Source: Streptococcus sp. Marseille-Q0941 (lineage in GTDB: Bacteria; Bacillota; Bacilli; Lactobacillales; Streptococcaceae). From it: a DNA stretch of 64,000 nt. Shown here in pieces: positions 49,484 through 58,259 of the stretch. The translations under genes were made by a program, and so were the position numbers. The DNA lies in the NCBI RefSeq assembly GCF_943736975.1, contig NZ_CALSFO010000004.1:16444-80443 (forward strand), given 5' to 3'. The stretch's first letter is position 1. Each line of letters begins with the position of its first letter. Under the pieces are notes generated by a model. That model ran no database searches. It had not been told where the DNA came from and saw only the letters and a list, made by a program, of their open reading frames with translations.

Positions 49484-50665
49484 ATGAAATACATAGATTT
49501 ATTTGCAGGGTCTGGTGGTTTATCCTTAGGACTTTATAATGCTGGGTTGCATGGAATATTTGCAGTTGAAAGAAATAAAGATGCTTTTAGTACTTTAAAA
49601 TATAATTTAATTGAAAGAAAAAAACATTTTTCATGGCCGAACTGGCTTGAAATGAAAAATTGGGATATAAATGAACTTCTAGAAGTTCATAGTAAGGAAC
49701 TTGCTGCATTAAATGGTTCCGTTGATTTAGTTGTAGGTGGTCCACCATGTCAAGGATTTTCCATGGCAGGCAAGAGAAAAAATGATGATATCAGAAATCA
49801 ATTAATGCATTCGTATATTGAGTTTATCAAATTAGTTCAACCGACTATGTTATTTTTTGAAAATGTTCAAGGATTTACTGTAGGGTTTAAGGATCATAAG
49901 GATAAACAAAAATATTCTGATATTCTTGTTTCGGAGTTGCATGAATTAGGATACAACTTAGACTATAGAATTGTAACTATGTCAGAATACGGTGTTCCTC
50001 AAAATAGGAAACGGTTCATTCTATTTGCATCAAAAAATGGGGCCTATGAGATATTTTTTGATGAATTATTGGAAAATAAAGATTGTTTTTTGAGGGATAG
50101 AGGACTAAAAATACCAATTACAATTTCTCAAGCTATTAATGATTTGAAAAAAAGTCATGGAGAAGTTGATAGTAAAGACACTAAGGCATTTAAAAACGGG
50201 AAGTATGGTCGAGCAACTTCAGCATATCAAAAATTAATGAGAAATAACATTGAACGAGGCGCTTTACCCGATAGTCATCGATTCGTGAAACATAAAAGTG
50301 AAACAATAGATTTATTTAAACGTTTAATGACTGCTTCCGAAAAAAGTATACGAATTACACCATCTATGAATCTGGTTGAAGGTTTAAAGAAGCGTGGAGT
50401 AACTCCTTTAAAGAAAAATTCGATTTGTAATACGATTACTTCTATTCCAGATGATTATATACATTATGATGAACCTAGAATCATGACAGTTAGAGAACAC
50501 GCTAGAATCCAAAGTTTCCCAGACGATTATGAATTCAAAGGACCATATACTACAGGTGGTGAACGACGAAAAACGGATGTTCCTCGATATACTCAAGTCG
50601 CTAACGCAGTACCACCTTTGTTTGCAGAACAAGTTGGAGAAGTTATTTTGAAAATCTCTGAATAA
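49484..50665 (+). CDS. C5-cytosine DNA methyltransferase (first of two)
   Basis: The 393-aa protein carries the 5mC methyltransferase motifs in order: I DLFAGSGG (residues 5-12), IV GGPPCQGFS with catalytic Cys89, VI FFENVQG (124-130), VIII QNRKRF (173-178), a target-recognition region (about 185-320), IX REHARIQSFPDDY, and X QVANAVPP. An earlier ATG at 49466 lacks a Shine-Dalgarno; MKYIDLF at 49484 is the typical start, though its own signal (AAAGAGAA) is weak. The gene is A+T-rich relative to valS. It is 9 nt upstream of a GHKL ATPase gene and has no recognisable endonuclease partner of its own. Target sequence unknown. Confidence 0.9.
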   Translation: MKYIDLFAGSGGLSLGLYNAGLHGIFAVERNKDAFSTLKYNLIERKKHFSWPNWLEMKNWDINELLEVHSKELAALNGSVDLVVGGPPCQGFSMAGKRKNDDIRNQLMHSYIEFIKLVQPTMLFFENVQGFTVGFKDHKDKQKYSDILVSELHELGYNLDYRIVTMSEYGVPQNRKRFILFASKNGAYEIFFDELLENKDCFLRDRGLKIPITISQAINDLKKSHGEVDSKDTKAFKNGKYGRATSAYQKLMRNNIERGALPDSHRFVKHKSETIDLFKRLMTASEKSIRITPSMNLVEGLKKRGVTPLKKNSICNTITSIPDDYIHYDEPRIMTVREHARIQSFPDDYEFKGPYTTGGERRKTDVPRYTQVANAVPPLFAEQVGEVILKISE

Positions 50666-50674
50666 GGAGTTAAG

Positions 50675-52777
50675 ATGGAAGAAAAATTACACTTTAAAGT
50701 TAGTTCGGGTTTAAAGGACATAATTGGTAAAGACCTGATTACAAATGAATTAGTAGCTATCTTCGAATTGGTAAAAAATGGTTATGACGCTGATGCAACA
50801 GAAATAAATCTTATTATAAACAGTTATGAAAATTACATTATCATTCAAGATAACGGCAAGGGAATGAATCGTGATGACATTGAAAATAAATGGCTGTTTG
50901 TTGCTCATTCAGAAAAAAAAGATAGTGATAAGGTATATGCTGGATCCAAAGGAATAGGTCGTTTTTCTTGTGATAGATTGGGAACTAAGCTTAAACTTAT
51001 TAGTCATAAAGATGATGAAGTTAGTGAATTAAAAATTGACTGGGGTGAATTCGAAAAGGATTCTCTAACAAAATTTGAAGAGTTAGATGTCAAATATACT
51101 AGCTTAGATGTAGTAGAAGATAGTTTTATTCAAAAATCAGGGACTATTTTAACCATCTCTAAATTAAGAGAGACTTGGGACTTAAATAGAGTTAATAAGG
51201 TTATATCGGCGCTTCAAAGACTTGTAAATCCATTTGTGGATGATGGTAAAATAAAAATTAATGTTAAGTATATTTCATCCTCCTCAGGAATTGCTGAGTT
51301 GGATGAGTATATTAGTAATAATGTTGCTTCGGTATTAGATAAAAAAACAATTTATATTGAGTGTGAAATAAAAGAAAAGGAAATTAGTATCACTCTATAC
51401 GATCAAGAAAAGATAATTTACTCTTTTAAAATTGAGAATAATACAATTTTAAAAGATATTTACTTCAAAATTTATTATTTAAGTACGGCAGCAAAGAACA
51501 ATTTTACAAGAATAATGAAAACGACACCGAAAGATTATGGTTCTATTTTCTTGTATAAGAATAATTTTAGGATTTTTCCATATGGAGAGGTTGATTTTGA
51601 TGCTTTTGGTTTAAACTTACGTAAGACACAAGGTTATAATCGATATCTAGGACATAGGGAATTGCTAGGTTGGATTAACATAATAGATTCTGAAAATCAT
51701 TTTAATGAAGTTACATCACGTGATAGAGGATTTGTCACTAATTCTTATACTATAGAACTTGAAAAAGTGTATATGGAATTTGTTCACAGACCTTTAGAGT
51801 CCTATGCGCAATTGATAAATTTCGGTAGTAGTGATATTGATGAGATTGAAATCGATGACACTGATGCTATTCAAAAGCTAATTCAAAGATTTAAAAAATA
51901 TAAGTTTACTGTAGCACCAAAAGTTTATGAACTTCCAAAAATAGCACAACCATTAGAAAAGAAATTCGAACTTCTCGACGATGTGAATACAAGCTCATCT
52001 GAAAAAAAAGAAATTCAAAAGAATTTGAAACAGGCCACTGTTGAATTAAGAAAAGAAAATCAAGAAGTAAAAAAAGAAATTCAAAGAATTGACAGAGAAA
52101 ATAGTAGATTAAAAAATGAAATTGAGATTAAGGAGAAATTAATCTCAAATGAAAAACCGGCGCGTCAAGATATGCTTTTCCATGAATTAGGAAAAGCAGG
52201 TAAAGAGCTAACAGCCACTTTACAGAAAATGATTCGGCTTATGACTCCAGAAGAGTACGAAAAATTTTCAAACTCAATCTATAAAATTAGAAGAACTTCA
52301 GATAAACTATCTTCAATAAAAAAACAAATATTACGATTAAATTTTGAATCTTTTAGTAACCTTGAAAATATAGAGTTGAAGTCATACTTAAAGAGCTATG
52401 TAGATAATCTAATCGATGATACAGTGAATTTAAAGGTTAGTTTAGGAGTTGGAGAACTATATCAAAACATAAATGTTTATGATTTTGGTACTTTACTGGA
52501 TAATTTAATAATTAATGCGCAAGAACGCAATGCAAAAGAAATACATATTTTCTTTAATGAAGATAATAAAATAATGCACTTTACCTCAGATACAGGACCA
52601 ATTGATATTGAGCCTATTGAAAACATATTTAACATTGGAGTAACATCAAAGCGGAGAGGAACCGGGCTAGGTATGTATATTTGCCAGCAAATTTGTACGG
52701 ATTTTAATTGGAAAATATCAGTTCACCAACTAAATAATAACATAGTTGATTTTCAAATTGAGTTTAGCGAGGTTTAA
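50675..52777 (+). CDS. Two-ATPase protein: MORC/MutL-type GHKL plus histidine-kinase-like module
   Basis: The 700-aa protein has two Bergerat-fold sites. The N-terminal one shows ELVKNGYDADA (31-41; Glu31, Asn35), DNGKGM (59-64) and GSKGIGRFS (90-98), then an S5-like region (about 260-375), as in MutL/MORC ATPases. A coiled coil follows (about 440-495), then MLFHELGKAGKEL with His503 where a histidine kinase has its H-box, and a second ATPase: LLDNLIINAQERNA (607-620), SDTGP (638-642, in place of DxGxG) and RRGTGLGMYIC (660-670). GGAGTTAAG precedes ATG. MORC-type ATPases are known in restriction-like islands; coupling to a kinase module and a receiver partner suggests signalling. Function is inferred. 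Confidence 0.82.
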   Translation: MEEKLHFKVSSGLKDIIGKDLITNELVAIFELVKNGYDADATEINLIINSYENYIIIQDNGKGMNRDDIENKWLFVAHSEKKDSDKVYAGSKGIGRFSCDRLGTKLKLISHKDDEVSELKIDWGEFEKDSLTKFEELDVKYTSLDVVEDSFIQKSGTILTISKLRETWDLNRVNKVISALQRLVNPFVDDGKIKINVKYISSSSGIAELDEYISNNVASVLDKKTIYIECEIKEKEISITLYDQEKIIYSFKIENNTILKDIYFKIYYLSTAAKNNFTRIMKTTPKDYGSIFLYKNNFRIFPYGEVDFDAFGLNLRKTQGYNRYLGHRELLGWINIIDSENHFNEVTSRDRGFVTNSYTIELEKVYMEFVHRPLESYAQLINFGSSDIDEIEIDDTDAIQKLIQRFKKYKFTVAPKVYELPKIAQPLEKKFELLDDVNTSSSEKKEIQKNLKQATVELRKENQEVKKEIQRIDRENSRLKNEIEIKEKLISNEKPARQDMLFHELGKAGKELTATLQKMIRLMTPEEYEKFSNSIYKIRRTSDKLSSIKKQILRLNFESFSNLENIELKSYLKSYVDNLIDDTVNLKVSLGVGELYQNINVYDFGTLLDNLIINAQERNAKEIHIFFNEDNKIMHFTSDTGPIDIEPIENIFNIGVTSKRRGTGLGMYICQQICTDFNWKISVHQLNNNIVDFQIEFSEV

Positions 52778-52778
52778 A

Positions 52779-53609
52779 ATGAGACAAGAAATTAATATTC
52801 TTTGGTTAGAGGATGATCTAACAACAGATGCGCATAGTAATAGAAAAGAAATTGTAGAGGATATCTTAGGGAATAAAGGCTATGAGGCAAAAATTGTAGA
52901 ATTTAAGGCATTTGAAGATGCAAGAAAAGAGTTGGTGTCGGTTAAGAGGTATGATTTCTTTATTTCAGATTTTAACTTAGATTCACCGGAAACAGGTTTG
53001 AATTATCTTGAGGAAATAAGAGACAGAAATGGTTTCAAACAATTTGTTATTTTGTATTCTAATAATAATTATGACACAATAAAATCAGATGTAATCGATG
53101 TTCTAAAGCATAAGAAATTAGATATTTTTTCAAATTTCACCTTTTTTTCAGTTTCTGATGCTTTAGAGGAACAACATTTTGAGCATGCGATTAATGTTAT
53201 TCTTTGTCGCTGGGATGAATTAAATGCACTTCGTGGTAGGTTTATGTGCGAAAATGCAGAAATTGAACATTTATTACGGGAAAAATTAAACGACAATAAT
53301 CCTGATCACTCTTATAGAAAATTATTTGAAGATTTTTTTAGAGAAAAGGTCAGGACAAATAGAACTAATTTATCACCTAGAAATAAAAGAGATTATGATA
53401 AATTAAAATCAGAATGGTCAGCTTTGATAGATAAGAGAAATTCTCTTGCTCATGTAGAAGAGGGATTCTCCGAGCAGGAAGGATATTATATTTGCTCACT
53501 TAACGACCCAGAAATTAGAATAATGGAAAGTAGTTTAGATAAGGAGCGCTGCGAGTTGCTATCTTTGAAAAATAGAATAATAGAATTTTTGGGGAAAACT
53601 TACTATTAA
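52779..53609 (+). CDS. Receiver-domain protein with C-terminal HEPN-like region
   Basis: The 276-aa protein begins with a response-regulator fold: INILWLEDD (acidic pocket Glu11-Asp13), FISDFNLD with phospho-acceptor Asp64, and ILYSN with Ser94. The usual lysine before the last strand is not evident. The C-terminal half (about 150-276) is helical, lacks any DNA-binding motif, and contains DKRNSLAH, where Arg220 and His225 fit the Rx4H motif of HEPN ribonucleases. ATG follows the upstream stop by 1 nt with GAGG 6 nt before it; the longer frame from 52746 is ignored. It is probably the regulated effector partner of the kinase-like ATPase. HEPN assignment rests on motif and helicity only. Confidence 0.72.
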   Translation: MRQEINILWLEDDLTTDAHSNRKEIVEDILGNKGYEAKIVEFKAFEDARKELVSVKRYDFFISDFNLDSPETGLNYLEEIRDRNGFKQFVILYSNNNYDTIKSDVIDVLKHKKLDIFSNFTFFSVSDALEEQHFEHAINVILCRWDELNALRGRFMCENAEIEHLLREKLNDNNPDHSYRKLFEDFFREKVRTNRTNLSPRNKRDYDKLKSEWSALIDKRNSLAHVEEGFSEQEGYYICSLNDPEIRIMESSLDKERCELLSLKNRIIEFLGKTYY

Positions 53610-53631
53610 TTTTTAGAAAGCAGGTAACTAC

Positions 53632-54852
53632 ATGACAAATTCTGTAAGTTCGAACCGACCTGAGAAGTATAACATTGCAGCTTTCTTCTCAGGTGTTGGG
53701 GGAATTGAGTTGGGATTTGAACAGACCAACGAGTTCAGAGTGGTGTATGCCAATGAATTTGATAAGTATGCGCGTCAGACTTATCAGTTAAACCATCCAG
53801 ATACTTATTTGGATGGTCGTGATATTCACTCTGTTCAGCCAGAGGATATTCCAGCTGAACGCGTGGATGTGATTATGGGTGGTTTCCCTTGTCAGGCATT
53901 TAGTATTGCGGGTTATCGCAAGGGCTTTGATGATGATCGTGGTGATCTTTTCTTTGAATTGCTTCGCATGATTGAGGGATGCAAACCTCGCGCTATTTTC
54001 ATCGAAAACGTCAAGAACATGGTCGGTCATGACCATGGCAATACCTTTAAGGTTATTCGTGAAGCCTTGACTGAGAACAACTACTTCATCAAGTGGAAAG
54101 TCCTCAACGGGAAAGACTACGGAAATATCCCACAAAACCGTGAGCGGATCTACATTGTTGGTTTTGATACTAAAGAAGCCTACGACTTGTTTGAATTTCC
54201 AGAGGAAATCAAGCTGACTACGACTCTTCAAGACGTCATTAATTTTGGTGACCAACTTGATGAGCTCTACTACTACCGTGAAGGCAAGCAGAATTTCTAC
54301 GACCAATTGAAGTTTGAAGTGACTAGTCAAGATACGGTTTACCAGTGGCGCCGTCAGTATGTCCGTGAAAATAAAAATGGTGTCGTCCCTACCTTGACAG
54401 CCAATATGGGAACAGGTGGACATAACGTCCCATTGATTTTGACAGACAGTGGCGAGATTCGTAAGTTGACACCAAAAGAAACCTTTAATGTCCAAGGTTA
54501 TCCTAAGTCCTTTAAAATTCCAGAAGGGGTTTCTAACGGTCAGCTATACAAGCAAGCAGGAAATAGCGTAGTTGTTCCTGTGATTAAACGTATTGCGGAA
54601 AATGTTGCCAAGGCCTTAAATGAAAGTCGAGGGCAATCTCAACTTGATCGCTCAGGGAAATTCGCCATTATCTACACCAAGATGAATGGGCAATTTGAAG
54701 GGCAATCCTATGTCAAGGACTTTGTAGACAGCTATGACCAGGCTCTTGAAAAAATCAAAGCTTATGATGATGGTTTAGCCGTTCTGTCAGATGAAGAGTA
54801 TTTGAGACTTGTCAAAAAACAAGGCAAACTCGAATTTTACAGTATTAATTAA
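53632..54852 (+). CDS. C5-cytosine DNA methyltransferase of a type II R-M system
   Basis: The 406-aa protein shows motif I FSGVGGIELGF (19-29), IV GGFPCQAFS with Cys87, VI FIENVKN (123-129), VIII QNRERIYIVGF (168-178), a recognition region (about 185-300), IX RKLTPKETFNVQGYP, and X QAGNSVVVPVI. An extra tail of about 80 residues follows motif X. Codon use resembles the chromosome more than the A+T-rich cassette upstream, so it probably has a different origin. GAAAGCAGG precedes ATG. It likely protects against the endonuclease encoded next. Confidence 0.93.
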   Translation: MTNSVSSNRPEKYNIAAFFSGVGGIELGFEQTNEFRVVYANEFDKYARQTYQLNHPDTYLDGRDIHSVQPEDIPAERVDVIMGGFPCQAFSIAGYRKGFDDDRGDLFFELLRMIEGCKPRAIFIENVKNMVGHDHGNTFKVIREALTENNYFIKWKVLNGKDYGNIPQNRERIYIVGFDTKEAYDLFEFPEEIKLTTTLQDVINFGDQLDELYYYREGKQNFYDQLKFEVTSQDTVYQWRRQYVRENKNGVVPTLTANMGTGGHNVPLILTDSGEIRKLTPKETFNVQGYPKSFKIPEGVSNGQLYKQAGNSVVVPVIKRIAENVAKALNESRGQSQLDRSGKFAIIYTKMNGQFEGQSYVKDFVDSYDQALEKIKAYDDGLAVLSDEEYLRLVKKQGKLEFYSIN

Positions 54853-54861
54853 CGAATATAT

Positions 54862-54900
54862 AAGAGGATTAGTGAAAAACTAATCTTCTTTTGATATACT
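54862..54900 (+). promoter_or_regulatory. Terminator-promoter switch between methyltransferase and endonuclease genes
   Basis: AAGAGGATTAGT-GAAAA-ACTAATCTTCTT with following TT (54862-54892) ends the methyltransferase message. It is followed at once by extended -10 TGATATACT (54892-54900). The endonuclease gene therefore has its own promoter, which allows delayed expression. Confidence 0.7.
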
Positions 54901-54922
54901 GAAAATAGAAAAGAGGGTGCTT

Positions 54923-56497
54923 ATGTGGGAACATCTAAAGTCTGAACAAAAAGACAAATACAAAACCTTAATTACCAACTTCGCTAGCTTGAGCCAAGCT
55001 TTCTCTCAAAAGGCAGAATCCGAAGACGAGGGACAAACAGAGAATTATGTCGCTCCTATCGTCAACTCCAAATTTCAGGAGACTGTTTTTCAAAAAGCCT
55101 TTAATGCCGTTGGGGAAGATATCGCCAATACTTCCTATGATGCCTCTGTCGTTGTGGATAAAAATCATAAATACCTAGTGGGTATCAAATCTTTTGGGAT
55201 TAATTCAGGAGACCAAAAAATTGCCCAGTTTAAGAAAGATTCACAATCTTGGACGGATTTATTGGGTGATATTAAGTTTCATGCGGATATTGCTGCTGAT
55301 AAAGAAGCTGCGGACAAGGAAAACTATCAACGCTATGAAGAGTTGGCACGAAAGATTGCGACTTTGAGGAATCAGAGAATCGAATCTTCTAAGGCACAAA
55401 TCAAGGGATTTAACTCAGACTCGGTCAATGTTGAAGCTGTTTACCATGTCCTTATGCCGACACCAAAGGGAGAAAATCCAAGGATTTTTGTCGGGGAGAC
55501 GACTTATTTGCCAGTTGATATTGATAATCTGGTCATTGAAGGATCAACTACCAAAAATAATCCAACTAATTTCCGATTTACAGATGGGCAACACCACTAC
55601 AAGTACACAGCAGCTGACAGCCAGCTCCACATGACTTTTAACAATAAAGACATTGTTGTAGACACTTGGGACGTTCATTACATCGAAGATCCTTTTTCTC
55701 TCTTTGAAAATCTTCATTTACTAATAGCTGAAAAGGGACAATCCGATATCTTAGAAACCGTGTCTTGGGTTATCACAGACAAACATGGAAATGTGGAAGA
55801 AAACTCTGGTTTCAATGCCTTTAATGGTGGTTCAAAACTAGCCAAAAAAGATCGTCTCCCACGGATTCTAAAGATTCAGGATAAATTTAAGGACAGTCTG
55901 GCTCCAGAAGAATTAGCTTTTGTGACCTTCTCCCTAGAAGAAATCCTCTTGAAAAAATGGACTAGCAAGGAAGAAAAAGCTAAGATGAAGGCTATTCGTG
56001 AGGACTTGATTCACTTTGTCCACAAGACTGGAAATGAAAAAATCATTAAAGAAATCGAACAACTCGTCTATCGGCCAGTTAGTGAAGTTTACATCCCACT
56101 ACCTGACTCCAAGAACTTCCATGACGAAAGGCCCGATTTCTTTGGTCCTGGATTTGGAACTTTTGAACCTGGTACTAAAAAACTAGCTCTATCCAAAGAA
56201 GAAAGAACCTTTAAACTACGATTTTTACCTTCTGGTGATGTCATCAATGCCTATATCAACCAGGAAGCTGGTAAGGCGATTCAGTCAACTGATAAGCAAG
56301 AAATTCTTGGAAATTGGATCTTGCGTGGTGTTTTTCAGTTGAAGGAACGAGAAGTTTTGACAGGTCAAAGACTCAATGAACTAGAAATCAACGGTATTCG
56401 ATTGATCAAGTTTAAAAACGGGGAAATCGGGATTGAATTCATCTGGATTGATACCGAAAACCCACCTAGTGATGCCATCGGCTGGGTAGCAAAATAG
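54923..56497 (+). CDS. Probable type II restriction endonuclease
   Basis: This 524-aa protein, with no family recognised with certainty, lies directly after a 5mC methyltransferase. Residues 41-92 hold a PD-(D/E)XK-like arrangement: Glu53 in KFQETVFQKAF, Asp73 in TSYDASVVVD, and Lys89 in YLVGIKSFG, where Gly87 stands in the usual acidic position. The rest is mixed alpha/beta without transmembrane segments. The start is ATG at 54923 with GAGGG 6 nt upstream; GTG at 54917 is less likely. Its own promoter lies upstream and a terminator downstream. Without the neighbour it would be called hypothetical. Confidence 0.62.
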   Translation: MWEHLKSEQKDKYKTLITNFASLSQAFSQKAESEDEGQTENYVAPIVNSKFQETVFQKAFNAVGEDIANTSYDASVVVDKNHKYLVGIKSFGINSGDQKIAQFKKDSQSWTDLLGDIKFHADIAADKEAADKENYQRYEELARKIATLRNQRIESSKAQIKGFNSDSVNVEAVYHVLMPTPKGENPRIFVGETTYLPVDIDNLVIEGSTTKNNPTNFRFTDGQHHYKYTAADSQLHMTFNNKDIVVDTWDVHYIEDPFSLFENLHLLIAEKGQSDILETVSWVITDKHGNVEENSGFNAFNGGSKLAKKDRLPRILKIQDKFKDSLAPEELAFVTFSLEEILLKKWTSKEEKAKMKAIREDLIHFVHKTGNEKIIKEIEQLVYRPVSEVYIPLPDSKNFHDERPDFFGPGFGTFEPGTKKLALSKEERTFKLRFLPSGDVINAYINQEAGKAIQSTDKQEILGNWILRGVFQLKEREVLTGQRLNELEINGIRLIKFKNGEIGIEFIWIDTENPPSDAIGWVAK

Positions 56498-56512
56498 CTC
56501 TGAATAGCACAA

Positions 56513-56545
56513 AAAAATCTCTTAGATCATTTCTAAGAGATTTTT
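56513..56545. terminator. Bidirectional terminator between R-M and two-component genes
   Basis: AAAAATCTCTTAGA pairs perfectly with TCTAAGAGATTTTT (56513-56526 and 56532-56545). Confidence 0.88.
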
Positions 56546-56561
56546 ACTTACTTATCGCCCC

Positions 56562-57161
56562 TCACAACCAGCCTTCTTCTTCGGCAGTTTTGGCTGCTTC
56601 AGTTCGGTTGCTTGCGCCTAGTTTGGAGAGGATATTGGTCATGTAATTACGGACGGTGCCGTTTGAGAGGTAGAGCTGGTCCGCAATTTCTTGGTTAGAC
56701 AGTCCTTGGGCTACTCCATGTAAAACAGCCACTTCCTGCTCGGTCAAGGGATTGGGATGGGTCATCATGACTTCCATCAGCTCTGGAGAATATTCCTTGC
56801 GTCCCTCTAACACCGTATGCAGGGTTTGCATGAGTTCGGCAATGCTCCGCTCCTTCAAGACATAGGCGTCGACTCCTGCTTTGACCGCTCGTTCAAAATA
56901 GCCTGGACGTTTAAAGGTTGTAACGATAACCACCTTGGTTTCAGGTACTTCTTGTTTGATCCACTCGAGCGCTTCTAGTCCCGTCTTGACTGGCATTTCA
57001 ACATCAAGGATGGCAATATCTACTGCTTCTTTTTCCAAGACTTGAATGGCTTCAGCTCCATTTTTCGCCTGCAAGACAGTCTCCACATCTGGTTGAAAGC
57101 TCAAGAGCTGGCACATGGCGTCTCTAAGCATACTTTGATCCTCTGCGACTAATACTTTCAT
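56562..57161 (-). CDS. NarL/FixJ-family response regulator (DesR-like)
   Basis: The 199-aa protein has a receiver domain (1-120; Glu7/Asp8, phospho-Asp53 in ILDVEMP, Thr/Lys pair in [15 protein letters not shown] and AYVLKE) and a LuxR-type helix-turn-helix (about 137-199; [53 protein letters not shown]). It is cognate to the kinase whose stop abuts its ATG. It probably activates the promoter ahead of this operon at the TGACA-N2-TGTCA site. Last gene of the operon. Confidence 0.93.
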   Translation of the reverse strand: MKVLVAEDQSMLRDAMCQLLSFQPDVETVLQAKNGAEAIQVLEKEAVDIAILDVEMPVKTGLEALEWIKQEVPETKVVIVTTFKRPGYFERAVKAGVDAYVLKERSIAELMQTLHTVLEGRKEYSPELMEVMMTHPNPLTEQEVAVLHGVAQGLSNQEIADQLYLSNGTVRNYMTNILSKLGASNRTEAAKTAEEEGWL

Positions 57162-58259
57162 CTACTTTCTCTCCTTATAAGGCAGATGCACGCGCACCTC
57201 TGTGGGATCTTTCAAACTCACCAGCTCTACTTGACCTGAGAAGGCTGAGGCACGATCACGGACTGTATGAAGTTCATTTCCTTTTACAGTTGCAAAGCCT
57301 TTCCCGTCATCTCTGACTGTCAGGAGCAACTCCTGATCTGTGCGTTCCAGTTTTAGATAGGCTTTTTGAGCTTGGGCATGCTTGATGATATTGGTCGCAA
57401 GTTCTAACAAAATCATAGCAGCCGTCGACTCCACATCCTGGGTCAAGCTAGCCTTGTCCAAGTGATTGTCAACTTGAACCTCAATGCCAGCAATCTCTAG
57501 CATCTTTTTGACAGTTTCAAGCTCTGATGCTAAGGTCCGTGATTTCAGATTTTCCACAATGGTTCGCACTTCATTCATGGAATCCTTGCTGATCTGGTGA
57601 ATTTCTTTCAATTCCTTCTCCACCTGTGGATAAGCCTCCATCTGAAACAACTGCAAGGCGAGATCCGTCTTGACACTCAGCATAGCAAAGGTGTGTCCCA
57701 AGCTATCATGCAAATCCTGACCGATACGACTGCGTTCATGTTCAGCAAGCAATAGATTTATCTGGGCATTTTGCTTAGCCTGAGCTTCTTTCAAATCCTC
57801 TACAATACGAATCCGAACCAAACCAAAAGTCATCAAATCGACAAAAGCAAGAATTACAAGTAGATAGAATAGAAACCCAACTTCGATTCTCTGAATAATC
57901 AACAGTTGCCCCACCACAAGCACTTGAGCAAGGAGAAAAGTCCGGACATGTAAAGAATTAAAACTACGTACGCCAAAATGATAAATTAAGAGATTGGAAA
58001 GGAAAAAGAAGAACCAGATATAATTTACAGCAACAAAGGCGGTGTTCCCAGCTACATAGACCAGCATGATGCCCCAGAAAAGCCAAGATAGGCGCTGATT
58101 CTTAGTTGTTAAAACACCCAAATACGCCACTACAAATAGAATATCAATCAATAAATGCCAGACAGCAAGCTCCCCAATCACTACAGGAAGGATGGGAAAA
58201 ACCATAAAAATCAAACTGGCCCAATACATATAGTCTATGCTCTTCAGTCTTTCAAGCAT
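57162..58259 (-). CDS. Sensor histidine kinase (DesK/HisKA_3 type)
   Basis: The 365-aa kinase has five to six N-terminal transmembrane helices (residues 12-155), the HisKA_3 dimerisation motif ERSRIGQDLHDSLGHTFAMLSVKTDLA (phospho-His in DLHDSLGH), and a HATPase with LLELATNIIKHAQA and VRDDGKGFA. No large extracellular sensor is present, as in DesK and LiaS kinases that sense membrane state. It overlaps the permease stop by 1 nt and is followed directly by its regulator, so it probably senses or depends on the ABC exporter. Confidence 0.92.
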   Translation of the reverse strand: MLERLKSIDYMYWASLIFMVFPILPVVIGELAVWHLLIDILFVVAYLGVLTTKNQRLSWLFWGIMLVYVAGNTAFVAVNYIWFFFFLSNLLIYHFGVRSFNSLHVRTFLLAQVLVVGQLLIIQRIEVGFLFYLLVILAFVDLMTFGLVRIRIVEDLKEAQAKQNAQINLLLAEHERSRIGQDLHDSLGHTFAMLSVKTDLALQLFQMEAYPQVEKELKEIHQISKDSMNEVRTIVENLKSRTLASELETVKKMLEIAGIEVQVDNHLDKASLTQDVESTAAMILLELATNIIKHAQAQKAYLKLERTDQELLLTVRDDGKGFATVKGNELHTVRDRASAFSGQVELVSLKDPTEVRVHLPYKERK

